Source: Symmachiella dynata
GTDB taxonomy: Bacteria; Planctomycetota; Planctomycetia; Planctomycetales; Planctomycetaceae
Direction of reading: 5' to 3'
Assembly: GCF_007747995.1 (NCBI RefSeq)
Contig: NZ_CP036276.1
Coordinates: forward strand, 7,244,001-7,308,000
Length of the DNA stretch: 64,000 nucleotides
Shown here: piece by piece, positions 1-9,700 of the stretch
Layout of the letters: every line of letters starts with the position of its first letter
How positions within the stretch are numbered: position 1 is the stretch's first letter
Translations under genes and position numbers: made by a program
Notes under the pieces: generated by a model
Told to the model about the DNA's origin: nothing
Database searches by the model: none
The model's input: the letters and a program-made list of their open reading frames with translations, nothing else

Positions 1-429
1 CTGGATGCACTCAACCCGGAAAAACTGCTTGCCGACCGAAATGGTTCAGGGGATCAACCGCTGTATGTGATCTGCAATAGCGGCAATCGGTCAAGCAAAG
101 CGTGCGAGAAACTGATCCATGCCGGTTGCGAAAATGTGGTGAATGTGGAGGGGGGCACGCAGGCTTGGGAACAAGCCAATCTCCCGGTCGTCCGCGGCAA
201 GAAGACAGTCTCACTGGAGCGGCAAGTCCGCATCGCCGCCGGCAGCTTGGTGTTACTGGGCAGCGTGTTAGCTTTGACGGTGCATCCCTATTTCGCCGGA
301 CTGGCCGCCTTTGTGGGAGCGGGCTTGGTATTCGCCGGCGTGACCGACACCTGTGGCATGGCCATGCTGCTCGCCAAGATGCCTTGGAACCGCGTCAGCA
401 GCGACGATCAACAATGCCGTGTTGCTTGA
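1..429 (+). CDS. Rhodanese-DUF2892 membrane protein (5' partial)
   Basis: The frame is open from the first base of the window, so the N-terminus lies outside. The visible 142 residues begin inside a rhodanese domain whose active-site loop CNSGNRS carries the catalytic cysteine and the usual arginine, followed by the typical VNVEGGTQAW segment. The C-terminal half has two hydrophobic segments separated by a short turn (GSLVLLGSVLALTV and LAAFVGAGLVFAGV) ending with DTCGMAMLLAKMPWN, which matches the DUF2892/YgaP-type membrane module. Proteins of this kind carry sulfane sulfur at the membrane. It lies 47 bp upstream of the persulfide-dioxygenase-like gene on the same strand, which supports a shared sulfur role. 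The domain calls are firm. The exact sulfur acceptor is unknown. Confidence 0.85.
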   Translation: MDALNPEKLLADRNGSGDQPLYVICNSGNRSSKACEKLIHAGCENVVNVEGGTQAWEQANLPVVRGKKTVSLERQVRIAAGSLVLLGSVLALTVHPYFAGLAAFVGAGLVFAGVTDTCGMAMLLAKMPWNRVSSDDQQCRVA

Positions 430-476
430 TGCCCGATTCCATCAGCGAACACGAAACAGATGAAAGGAACAATGTC

Positions 477-1889
477 ATGTACTTCCAACGTTATTACTTA
501 GAATGCCTGTCGCATGCCTCCTACATGGTGGCCGACGAACAAACGGGCGTCGCTGCAGTGATTGATCCACAGCGGGATATTGAAATCTATCTCGAGGATG
601 CGAAAGAGCACGGTTTTAAAATCGAGCATGTGATCCTCACGCATTTCCACGCCGACTTTATCGCCGGGCACATCGAACTGCGAAATCAATGCGGAGCTAA
701 GATCTATCTCGGCAGTCGCGCCGAGGCCGAATTTGAATTCCAAAGACTGGGTGACGGCGATGCGATTGAATTTGGCAACGTACGGCTGCAGGCGCTGGAA
801 ACACCGGGGCATACGCCCGAAGGCCTCTCGATCCTGGTCTTCGACAAGAGTGTCGACAGCGAGCAGCCGCAATCGGTTTTAACAGGCGACACGCTGTTCA
901 TCGGCGACGTCGGTCGGCCCGACTTGTTGGCATCGATCGGTGTCACGGCCGATGAATTGGCAGATATGCTCTACGATTCGTTGCACAACAAATTGATGAA
1001 ATTACCAGATGCGACACTCGTTTATCCTGCGCATGGCGCTGGATCGATGTGTGGTAAAAACTTGAGCGACGCCGCCTCAAGCACGATCGGGGAACAGAAA
1101 CAATACAATTACGCGCTGCAGCCGATGACGCTGGAGGCGTTTAAGGAATTAGTCACCGCCGAACAGCCCGAAGCTCCTGACTACTTCGTGCACGATGCCA
1201 TTTTGAACCGTCAAGAACGACCGGCAATGGACGAAACCATGCGTGACAAGTTGCGTCCGCTGGATGTCGACGAAGTCTTAAGCCTGCAGCACTCCGGCGC
1301 ACAAATTGTCGATGTCCGCAGCGCTTTGGACTTTGCCGGTGGACATCTGCAAGGAGCGCTGAATATCGGCCTGGATGGAAAATATGCCACATGGGCCGGA
1401 ACGATTTTAGACAAAGACCATGAGATTGTGGTCATCGCTGAACCTGGCCAGGAACAGGAAGCTGTCATGCGACTCGGACGGATCGGCTTTGATAACGTTG
1501 TCGGCTATTTACTTGGGGGGCTCAATGCCCTGGACGATCGCCCCGATCTTTTGCAGCGGACCGAACGGATTACGGCACAGGCACTGGCCGAACAACAGTC
1601 GGCGGCCAGTCACTACTTCATCCTCGATATACGTACGCCGACGGAGTATCAGCAGGGGCACATCGAGGGGAGCTACAACATACCGCTGAATCACCTGGAG
1701 GAACGGCTGCAAACCATTCCCAGCGATGAAACTGTGGTGATCCATTGTGCGGGAGGCTATCGCTCATCTCTGGGGGCCAGCTTATTACAAAAACATGGGT
1801 TGGAAAACGTCCTCGACTTAGTCGGCGGATTTGGGGCATGGAAAGCGTCTCAATTGCCGCAAGTCCCCGCGACCGCTTCAACAACTTGA
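477..1889 (+). CDS. MBL-fold persulfide dioxygenase-like protein with two rhodanese domains
   Basis: A 470-residue protein. Residues about 1-250 form a metallo-beta-lactamase fold with the motif THFHADF near residue 55, a GHTPEG motif and the later TGDTLFIGDVGRPDL and YPAHGAGS motifs, as in ETHE1/CstB-type persulfide dioxygenases with a mononuclear iron site. Two rhodanese domains follow. The first (about 260-360) has no cysteine in its active-site loop (IAEPGQEQ) and should be inactive. The second has HCAGGYRS with Cys424. This MBL-inactive rhodanese-active rhodanese order is that of CstB. The start was set at the ATG that begins MYFQRYYLE. The frame stays open further upstream but that part overlaps the preceding gene and is not protein-like. 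Expected role: oxidation or thiol transfer of low-molecular-weight persulfides in the cytoplasm. Substrate specificity is inferred. Confidence 0.88.
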   Translation: MYFQRYYLECLSHASYMVADEQTGVAAVIDPQRDIEIYLEDAKEHGFKIEHVILTHFHADFIAGHIELRNQCGAKIYLGSRAEAEFEFQRLGDGDAIEFGNVRLQALETPGHTPEGLSILVFDKSVDSEQPQSVLTGDTLFIGDVGRPDLLASIGVTADELADMLYDSLHNKLMKLPDATLVYPAHGAGSMCGKNLSDAASSTIGEQKQYNYALQPMTLEAFKELVTAEQPEAPDYFVHDAILNRQERPAMDETMRDKLRPLDVDEVLSLQHSGAQIVDVRSALDFAGGHLQGALNIGLDGKYATWAGTILDKDHEIVVIAEPGQEQEAVMRLGRIGFDNVVGYLLGGLNALDDRPDLLQRTERITAQALAEQQSAASHYFILDIRTPTEYQQGHIEGSYNIPLNHLEERLQTIPSDETVVIHCAGGYRSSLGASLLQKHGLENVLDLVGGFGAWKASQLPQVPATASTT

Positions 1890-1914
1890 GTCACAAGATC
1901 ATATAGGTAAACTC

Positions 1915-2751
1915 ATGGAGACCGTCATTCTCAGCTTGGGCTTTGGTCTCGTCATTGGGTTGGCTTTGGGGCTGACCGGTGGGGGCGGATCGATTTTCGC
2001 GGTGCCATTGTTGGTGTATGCGATGTCTGTACCGCCACACGAAGCTGTGGGGATTTCGCTGGCGGCCGTCGGGGCGACAGCCGCCTGGGGTGTGATCCAA
2101 CATCTACGAGGTGGTCAAGTCGAATTCCGTACAGGGTTGCTCTTCGCCGTGACCGGAATGCTGGGAGCGCCGCTCGGCACCTGGCTGAATTCATTGATGC
2201 CGGAAAAGCTATTGATGCTGCTCTTCGCCGGTTTGATGTTGGCAATCGCGTTACGCATGTGGCGCCGCTCGACAGCATCGAACACAGCAACAGAAAAGAC
2301 TGCTTGCCCCGCTGACGCAACCGTGGAATCGCCGAATGAGGCAACGTGCCGCCGCGATGCCCAGGGCCAACTGCAATTGACATCGCGCTGCGCGGTGCTG
2401 TTGATCGCACTGGGGTTTGCCACAGGCATCTTATCGGGACTGTTCGGAGTCGGCGGGGGATTTGTGATTGTCCCAGCACTGGTGTTATTCAGCGGTATGC
2501 CCATCCATCGCGCCGTTGCTACCTCGTTATTGGTGATCGCCTTAATCAGTGCGTCGGGGATCGCGTCCAACCTGCTTGCCGATCGGCCCCTCGATTTTCA
2601 CATCGCAGCGCTGTTCGCGGGAGGTGGGATTGTCGGTTTGTCGATGGGGACCCAACTGGGCCGTCGGATTTCAGGAGCTGCATTACAGAAGGGATTTTCC
2701 ATGGCCGTTGTGGCCGTGGCGGTATTGGTGGTCACAAAAAGCATGTTTTAA
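1915..2751 (+). CDS. TauE/SafE-family sulfite/anion exporter
   Basis: A 278-residue membrane protein. The two halves each start with the family's glycine-rich motif: GLTGGGGSIFAVPLL near residue 20 and GLFGVGGGFVIVPALV near residue 180. About eight hydrophobic segments are visible, with a charged Cys-containing loop (about residues 120-155) between the halves. Members of TauE/SafE export sulfite, sulfoacetate or related organosulfur anions. It starts 25 bp after the persulfide-dioxygenase-like gene, so co-transcription is likely. Export of the sulfite or thiosulfate made by that enzyme would complete the pathway, as in the staphylococcal cst locus. The start METVIL was chosen because the earlier codons overlap the upstream gene. 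The exact substrate cannot be read from the sequence. Confidence 0.88.
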   Translation: METVILSLGFGLVIGLALGLTGGGGSIFAVPLLVYAMSVPPHEAVGISLAAVGATAAWGVIQHLRGGQVEFRTGLLFAVTGMLGAPLGTWLNSLMPEKLLMLLFAGLMLAIALRMWRRSTASNTATEKTACPADATVESPNEATCRRDAQGQLQLTSRCAVLLIALGFATGILSGLFGVGGGFVIVPALVLFSGMPIHRAVATSLLVIALISASGIASNLLADRPLDFHIAALFAGGGIVGLSMGTQLGRRISGAALQKGFSMAVVAVAVLVVTKSMF

Positions 2752-2799
2752 AAAACGGGTCTCTGGTGAGCGGCCGTTTCATTTCAGTGGAGAACAATC

Positions 2800-3333
2800 A
2801 TGAGTACGACACGACGGATATTCCTGGCAGCGTTGGGCGGACTTCTTAGTTCGCACTTTGCCGGTCCTCTATTGGGTGCACCACAGCGCGGGCGCGGTAG
2901 ACGGGGACGCGGCGGCGGGCGGGGACAGAATGACCCGCAATTCCAAAGAGATCGCACCGTATTTCAATATCTGTTAGCGAATCACAAACAGATTCGGCGC
3001 GAGGTCAAGAAACTGCCCAATGGTGTGGAGACGGTCACCGAATCGGACGTGCCGGAAATCGTCGCCGCGATTCAGGAACACGTCGCTGCCATGCATCGCC
3101 GTGTTAAGAACAAACAACCGATCCGGCAGCGCGATCCCTTGTTTGCAGCCTTATTTCGCAACGTACAATGGACCTCGATGACTGTAAAAAACACCCCCAA
3201 AGGGGTGCACGTCGTGGTCACGTCGGAAAAAAAGGCTGTCGTCCCGTTGATTCAAGCCCACGCCCAAGTTGTGTCGGCATTTGTCAAACTGGGATTCGTG
3301 GAAGCACGCAAGAACCATGCTGTTCCCAAATAA
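2800..3333 (+). CDS. Small secreted protein of unknown function with a Tat-type signal
   Basis: A 177-residue protein. The N-terminus STTRRIFLAALGGLLSSHF resembles a twin-arginine signal (S/T-R-R-x-F-L). It is followed by a low-complexity Arg/Gly stretch (residues about 29-46) and a mainly helical domain rich in His and Lys. No catalytic motif is recognised. A GGAG ribosome-binding site precedes the ATG. It lies 48 bp after the TauE-like gene on the same strand and may be the last gene of that operon. Signal peptide plus operon position suggests a periplasmic accessory, but I do not recognise the family. Confidence 0.75.
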   Translation: MSTTRRIFLAALGGLLSSHFAGPLLGAPQRGRGRRGRGGGRGQNDPQFQRDRTVFQYLLANHKQIRREVKKLPNGVETVTESDVPEIVAAIQEHVAAMHRRVKNKQPIRQRDPLFAALFRNVQWTSMTVKNTPKGVHVVVTSEKKAVVPLIQAHAQVVSAFVKLGFVEARKNHAVPK

Positions 3334-3394
3334 CCGATGCGCGTGGCTGTCGGATGTCAAACTGACCTCGATGGTCGGCTGCGACAGCCGACGG

Positions 3395-4774
3395 CTACAG
3401 CAGCAATTGTGCCCGCAGGCCAAACACGACGGCTGTGTCGTTGAACTGCACCGACGGTTCCACGACTTGCAAGTCGGCGGTCAGATGAAACCAGGGCGTG
3501 ATGGTGGCGTTGTAATAGATTTCGCCCCCCTGCAAATTGTCGACGTCGAACTGCCGTTGCAACGACTTGAATTGTCCGCTGAGGCCGCTGTAGAAATATC
3601 CGACGCCCAGCGTATCGTTATCACGACCGCGAATCATACCTTGAGCTTGCAAGGCCACGTTGCCGGTCCACCGATACGGACTGGTCTCTTCGTCAGCCAA
3701 TCCCCACTGGCTCAATAGGCCGACATTGCGTTTCGGATTACACGGATCGACCATCAACTTTTGTTCCGCCACATAGAACAACGACCACGAACCGCTTTGT
3801 TGTCCGGCAGTAATCCCCTGCCCCGGAATGAAGGCCCAATCCAAACGATCCAACGAGGAAAAGTCCCCACTAGCCCATGTTCCGCCGAACAGGTGCGAGC
3901 CGGGCAACTCGTTGAATTCTGTAAAAAACCGCCATAAGCCGAGGACGACCGCACCGTTGTCGAACAATTCGTCGAAGCCACTGGTTGTGGTCGAGTTATT
4001 CGAGTCATAGGCAACCAACGCTCCTTGAATTTGCTTCTCCTTCATCCGCAAGACCCCACCCCCAAGCGTCGACAGCGGAAACGTGCGGGCCATTGTTAGT
4101 GGGAGAATCATCGAGGCATTCATAAAGCCCGTCACGCCGCGGCCGGTTTGAGGGTAGAGCATGTTCCACAGATCGAGTGCATTGAATTTCCCAAAAGAGA
4201 GCGCCCATTCTTCACTGAGCGCTTGCTGGAAGAGCAGTCCGGTAATCGCCGTTTCGTTATTGAGCGAGGGATACAGCAAGTTACCATTCACCGGGGCCAA
4301 TGGTGCCGCGTCCATGATTACGTCCTCGCCGTAGCGCGTCTCGGCATGCAAAATGGCCATGAACCCTTCATTGAGGCCCAGCTTGCCCCCTTCAAAGATC
4401 ACAAATTGATCCAGCTTGCCGCCGTTGTTAAACGTCTGCTGATTTCCGCCGCTGGTGACTCCCTGATAGAAGTTCGTCAACGAGGCGTTATACACAATGC
4501 CGCTCTCAGCCAACCCAGAACGCAACCCACCCAAATCCCCGAGCATGAACGGCGAGGACAACCAGTCGGTGCAGGGATCCGTATTGCTATCGCACATCCA
4601 GCTGGGTTGTGCCGTATCGCAGGCCGGAGCGCAATACTCCTGAGCACGTGCAGTGCCGCAGAACGAGATCGCCAGGCAAACAACACTGAATCCGAAGAGT
4701 TTTGCGGAGAGTTTCAAGATCGTGACTCCAATCCATCGGGGCCCGGGCGGAACAAAAGAAGACCGGCTTCTCAT
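3395..4774 (-). CDS. OprB-like carbohydrate-selective porin
   Basis: About 459 residues. After a signal peptide (KLFGFSVVCLAISFCGTARA) the protein has a short Cys-rich segment and then a beta-barrel rich in aromatic and glycine residues. OprB-family landmarks include GLRSGLAESGIVYNASLTNF near the start of the barrel, the central FGKFNALD segment, and the C-terminal ATITPWFHLTADLQVVEPS followed by a closing strand. The role is passive outer-membrane diffusion, probably of sugars. The start is uncertain. I used the ATG at 4774, but a TTG at 4717 sits directly before the signal peptide and would give a more normal leader. The open frame extends to 4876. The neighbouring minus-strand gene upstream is a separate membrane protein. 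Confidence 0.85.
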   Translation of the reverse strand: MRSRSSFVPPGPRWIGVTILKLSAKLFGFSVVCLAISFCGTARAQEYCAPACDTAQPSWMCDSNTDPCTDWLSSPFMLGDLGGLRSGLAESGIVYNASLTNFYQGVTSGGNQQTFNNGGKLDQFVIFEGGKLGLNEGFMAILHAETRYGEDVIMDAAPLAPVNGNLLYPSLNNETAITGLLFQQALSEEWALSFGKFNALDLWNMLYPQTGRGVTGFMNASMILPLTMARTFPLSTLGGGVLRMKEKQIQGALVAYDSNNSTTTSGFDELFDNGAVVLGLWRFFTEFNELPGSHLFGGTWASGDFSSLDRLDWAFIPGQGITAGQQSGSWSLFYVAEQKLMVDPCNPKRNVGLLSQWGLADEETSPYRWTGNVALQAQGMIRGRDNDTLGVGYFYSGLSGQFKSLQRQFDVDNLQGGEIYYNATITPWFHLTADLQVVEPSVQFNDTAVVFGLRAQLLL

Positions 4775-4905
4775 TGATCGTGCCTCTCCGTGCAAAACAT
4801 CACGGAAATCAGCAGCATCAGAAAATGCGTTGCGACCCGCAAAGATTAACAATTGGTCAAGAACGAGAAACTTCACGCTGTACGGTCAACGTGAAGGCAC
4901 TCAAC

Positions 4906-6357
4906 TCAATTGGTGACAGTCACTTCGGGAAGCTCGATTCCCAACTCCGCCGGCCATTGATCTGTGGGCACATCCCACGGCTCTGCGCGGAGCGGTTCTG
5001 TCAGCGGGACAATCCAGGGCTGGTGCCCCCATGTACGATCGACCGTTAGCAAATCAAGCTCCGGATCAATCATCAACTGAGGCTTACGCCCGTTGAGAGA
5101 CACAAGGACAACCGCACGGATCTCTACCTGCTCGATTCCCGCCTGGCGTGCCATCTCAGCAAAGAGCCGGGCAGTCGCCACAATCTGATCGGGCGAGACA
5201 ACCAGTTCGCGGAGTTGAAGAGCGTTCAACATCCGGTCAACGGGAATCTCGCCGGTTTCTCCTTTCGCTACGTCTGTCGCATAAAAGCGAATGAATACGT
5301 TCTTGTTACGAAGCATCATCCGCCATGCAAACTGATGCCCCTCTTCCGTCCAACTGGGATCCCCTGGATAGACCCAATGCCGCAGGGGAAAAACCAACTG
5401 ACACACCACAAACAGGGCCACCACACCCAACACCGCCCGTTGCCCGAGAGTTGTAGCGGCGGTTGGAACACTGTCCGTGGCCGGCAAAGGCCGGCGAAGA
5501 AGTTTTCGTGGCCAATCCGCTGAAAAATAGATGGTCGTCAGCAGTATCATCATCCAAGGGAAAACATCGATGTCGAACAGCATCGCGTTCATCAAGTGAA
5601 AGAGAGTGGCAGCGATGTAGGCAAACCAACGCGTTTTCTTCCACAGCAATAACGGCACAATCGACAGGTCGAATATCAAGCCCGCATAGCTTAAGGCCCA
5701 CGCCATCCATCGCTGCGTGAGATACGGACCAATAACCGGGAGATCGCTTTTATAGCTAATCCAAAACCCGACCGGCATCGCTTGTAGCCAGTCGCCGTTC
5801 AGCTTGGCGATTCCGCCATAGACATACGGCAGTGCCACCATAAACATCAATACCCACCGGCACCAGTTGGGAATGAATTGGCTTGCCCGCTCAGGCACGA
5901 CGGTCGCATCGACCGAGAAAGAACGGTGAGCGGGAATCAGAATCAGCAAAAACGCAAGCAAACTCATCATATAGTAGTGGTTCTGAAACAGACCCGCCTC
6001 TGCCAGAAACGTGTAGGTGTATGTCACAAAGAGCACGATTGCGCTGAGCCGATAGAACCATCCCAAGCCGACCCCGATCGCCGCCAGTCCCATCAGATAG
6101 AACACCTGCTGCATCCGTTCGCCGCTCATCGGCCGGACCCACTCAAAACCAAAATAGCTCAAGTGGTGCGGAGAGTCGGTAAAGTAGAAGGTCACCCAGT
6201 CCCGGCTCAGAAACAGCCCGACGTGCCACAGCATGACGCCGGCAAAAGCAATCCGGAAGAAGACCACGCTCCCAATGTCACAAGGCTCCCACAACCGACG
6301 CCACCAGGGAGTCGAGGGGTGTGCATCCTTCATCGCTGGTTCATCGGGCTGGTTCAT
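4906..6357 (-). CDS. HTTM-domain membrane protein (vitamin K-dependent gamma-carboxylase-like)
   Basis: A 483-residue protein with the HTTM (horizontally transferred transmembrane) architecture of bacterial gamma-carboxylase relatives. It opens with PCDIGSVVFFRIAFAGVMLWH, has several membrane segments, the conserved NHYYMMSLLAFLLILIPAHR-like region (about residues 125-145), YVYGGIAKLNGDWL and LFHLMNAMLFDIDVFPWMM. A soluble C-terminal domain of about 150 residues follows (FAWRMMLRNKNVFIRFY onward). In animals this fold carboxylates glutamates in secreted proteins. In bacteria the substrate is mostly unknown, and planctomycetes commonly encode copies. It is transcribed divergently from the DUF2339 gene and its start is a clear ATG. 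Confidence 0.85.
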   Translation of the reverse strand: MNQPDEPAMKDAHPSTPWWRRLWEPCDIGSVVFFRIAFAGVMLWHVGLFLSRDWVTFYFTDSPHHLSYFGFEWVRPMSGERMQQVFYLMGLAAIGVGLGWFYRLSAIVLFVTYTYTFLAEAGLFQNHYYMMSLLAFLLILIPAHRSFSVDATVVPERASQFIPNWCRWVLMFMVALPYVYGGIAKLNGDWLQAMPVGFWISYKSDLPVIGPYLTQRWMAWALSYAGLIFDLSIVPLLLWKKTRWFAYIAATLFHLMNAMLFDIDVFPWMMILLTTIYFSADWPRKLLRRPLPATDSVPTAATTLGQRAVLGVVALFVVCQLVFPLRHWVYPGDPSWTEEGHQFAWRMMLRNKNVFIRFYATDVAKGETGEIPVDRMLNALQLRELVVSPDQIVATARLFAEMARQAGIEQVEIRAVVLVSLNGRKPQLMIDPELDLLTVDRTWGHQPWIVPLTEPLRAEPWDVPTDQWPAELGIELPEVTVTN

Positions 6358-6758
6358 CAGGAGTCGTAACCTTCAATCGAGACAAACCGGTTGTATTCGA
6401 ACCCAGCAACGCGACCCTCCAAAGATATGCCGCCACGCGTCCTGGACGGAATCTGCGGGCTCGGCAGAGAAGTCGATGCATTCGCCATTCTTACCCGCGA
6501 CCAGTGCGTTCGATAATACCCGCAGACGACGTGCCCGTCAAAGACTTAGACGTCGTTGCCCCTTGCGTCTACCCGTTGGCGGAGTAAGGCGAGACGACCA
6601 GCGGATGCGGTGCTAGCAGAAAGATCGTTCGCTCGCGTTATATCCCGTGACCCAACAACGTCTATTCTCTAGATGCTTGTTGTTTCCGTTTCTGAACTAT
6701 GCGAAGCTCGCGATTGAAGTGTGGATATCGACGGGATTACTGATAGGGGAATGTCGGG
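6358..6758. other. Divergent intergenic region
   Basis: 401 bp between the divergent HTTM gene and the DUF2339-DUF3999 gene. It must hold both promoters. I see no recognisable gene, RNA or strong hairpin in it. Confidence 0.5.
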
Positions 6759-9700
6759 ATGGACGGAGTATTTATCCTTTTCGCGATTGGGATCGGGGCC
6801 TGGATTCTCCTGGGACCGATCGTCGTCTTCCTTCTATTTCAGCGCGTCCGTCACATGGAGGACCGCATCTATCGGCTCGAACGATCCAAAAACAGCAGCG
6901 CAACGGAAAAGACTCACATCGAGACCACCGAACCGGCAAAGCCTTCCGCACCGATCCACTCCGCAGATATTTGGCTGAATGATGTTAACCAGCCCCCGCA
7001 ACCGCGTTCGCGTTCCGTGCCGAAGAAAACGCCCACAGCTGCGACGGCGTCACCATCAGCAATATCTAGTCTCGCGGACAAAACAGAAACAAAGGTTTCC
7101 TTCGAAGAACTCTTAGCGGGCAAATGGCTGACGTGGATCGGGGCCGTAGCTGTGATTCTCGGCGTTGGTTTCTTCTTCAAATACACAATCGACACGGGCT
7201 TGATCGGCGAAACCGGGCGGGTTGTGTTAGGGGTGTTGGGCGGAATGCTCTGCTTTGCCGGTGGAGCGTTTGCCATGCTTCGCAATTACCGCTGGCTCTC
7301 GCAATCGCTGGTCGGTGCAGCGCTAGGCATTCTGTATTTCTCGCTGTTCGCCGGTTATCGCTGGTACGAGTTGATGCCGCAAGAGCTTGCGTTCGGTGGC
7401 ATGATTCTCTCGACAGCGGCTGTTCTCTCGTTCGCTGGTTATTTCAAAGCTCAACCGACCGCGGTACTGGGATTGATCGGTGGATTTCTAACGCCCGTCA
7501 TGCTCTCCACGGGTCAAGATGCACAATGGTCACTTTTCTCCTACATCTTTCTATTGGATGCAGGCGTGTTGGGACTTGCGACGTTTCGCAAGTGGCAACC
7601 GACGCAAGTGCTGGCGTTTGTCGCCACACTCTTCATGTGGTTAGGTTGGATTGAACAACACTATGCCCCAGAAAAGATGTCGGCAACTTTGATTCTGATG
7701 ACAGCCTTCTTTGTGCTCTTTGCCCTACTGGGCGTGTGGCACAACATCATCCGGCGTGAACAAGCCAAGGCAGCCGATTTCTTTCTGATCCTGGCCACAC
7801 CCGTCGCTTATTTCAGTGGTCTCTACGCAGTGACATTGAAAGAATTCTCCGCATTGCACGGGGTACTGGCAATTGCGATGGCTGCGGTTTATTTGGCGTT
7901 GGGGTTAGTAGCGCTTTCCCGCCACCCCGCAGGCCGTCGCGTCATCATTGCCATGGGTGGAATTGCTGCTTCGTTCTTGACGCTGGCAATTCCACTGCAA
8001 TTTACAGGGCACTGGGTCGTGATCGCGTGGGCAGCCGAGAGTTTGCTGTTGGTAGAACTGGGGCTGCGTTTCAACGAAGTCAGACTTCGTCAGGCGGGCT
8101 TTGGACTTTTGATCTTCGTGCAAATGTTGCTCGCTTATTATTCCGCTGGAACATTTTTGGAACCAAATCAATTCCAAACGCGGTTCACTAGAATCGATCC
8201 GATTGCTCTTGAAACAATGCCCGGAAGTGCGATGCAGCCGACCATCAATGCCACCCCGGACGATCCGTCCTGGACAAGCATATTCAATGGTCGTTCTCTG
8301 AGTTTTTTGGCATCGATTCTCGTGTTGGCAGTCCTGGGATGGGAATATCGTTCACGTTTCGCTGCCACATCCGATCAACTTTCGACAAGGGAAACAAATA
8401 TTTCGGATCCCACCCGCGCAGGGCCAAGTTCATGGCTGGGGATCTGGTTGCCCGCCTGTGTGCCGCTTGCTGCTTGGGCGATGCTCATTGTCGAATCGTT
8501 CGCCTTCGGCCATGCCCGGCATTGGCGGTTTCCCAATTATACAGGCATGTTTTTGATCTGGACGTCGTTGATTGCGGTTTCCGTGGCGTTGATGTCTCGG
8601 TGGTTAAACACGCGTGAGTTGCGAATCGTGACAGCGGGTCTCTTTACGATCTTGGGGGCTCTGCTGGCCATCACATTCGTCGGCACGCTTGCGGGCTGGC
8701 AATCGGACTGGCGAAGCCTAGAGACCGTTGCCAATGGCGGACTGTGGAATCTGTTCCTCGTCAATCCTCGTGGCTTGGGATTCCTCTTCGCGATTGCTGC
8801 CGCATGTTTTGTGGCGTTCTTGTTTCGACGCGACGATTCGGAGCAACCGACGGACACGGAATGGGAACGGCAGTTTTATGACCTCCCGCTGAAGACAATA
8901 CTGGGCCTATTCGCCAATATCACTGCCTTGATGATGCTGACCGCTGAAGTTTATGCCCAGGGTGTCGTCCGCGACTGGGGAACGACCAGTTCCCTGTTGA
9001 TCACCATCGTCTGGACCTGCTATGCCATCGGAACCCTGATTGCGGGCATCTATTTTCGGTCAAGTTCGATCCGCGTTCTTTCGTTATCGCTGTTTCTACT
9101 CACGACGTCAAAAGTCTTCTTTTATGATATTTGGCACCTCAACACAGCGATCCGTTTTATTGCGTTCGGCGGACTGGGGGTCTCGTTGTTCTTGGTTTCC
9201 TTCCTCTATCGCCGCTATCGCGAACGTATCCGTGCATGGATTGCCCCGGTCCTGATTGCGATTTTGGTGCCGCTCGCCGCATTGGCGAATTCGACGACCG
9301 CCTATGCTGCTGATTCGGCGGAAAACGTTTTGGAAACCCTCACCCATCGCTATCCAATTGATACAGATGAGACCACGACTGACGCCTACGGCGAGATGGT
9401 CTTGCCCCCAGGCTTATACGGCATCGCCCGACGTGACCTGGGTGACCTGGGTGACCTGCGAATACTCTCTGTCGATGTCGACACGGAGGCTTGGGAGGAA
9501 ATCCCGTATGTCTTGAGTCGGCAAACCGATGAAATACGCACGGTGACACCTAAAGCGGAAATGTTAAACCTCTCCGAAGTGGGGGGAACCACCCAGTTTC
9601 TGCTTGCGTTAGGAGAGACGCGCGAACCGGTCAACGAGATTGACATTGGCATTCAAAGTACCGATCGCAATTATGAACGGTCGGTCAAAATATTTGCCGC

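Noticed and set aside
102-476. Upstream extension of the MBL/rhodanese frame
   Set aside because: It overlaps the rhodanese-DUF2892 gene in another frame, and the true N-terminus is clear at MYFQRYYLE.
4148-4777. Plus-strand frame of 209 codons opposite the porin
   Set aside because: It is antisense to the OprB-like gene and has no family features.
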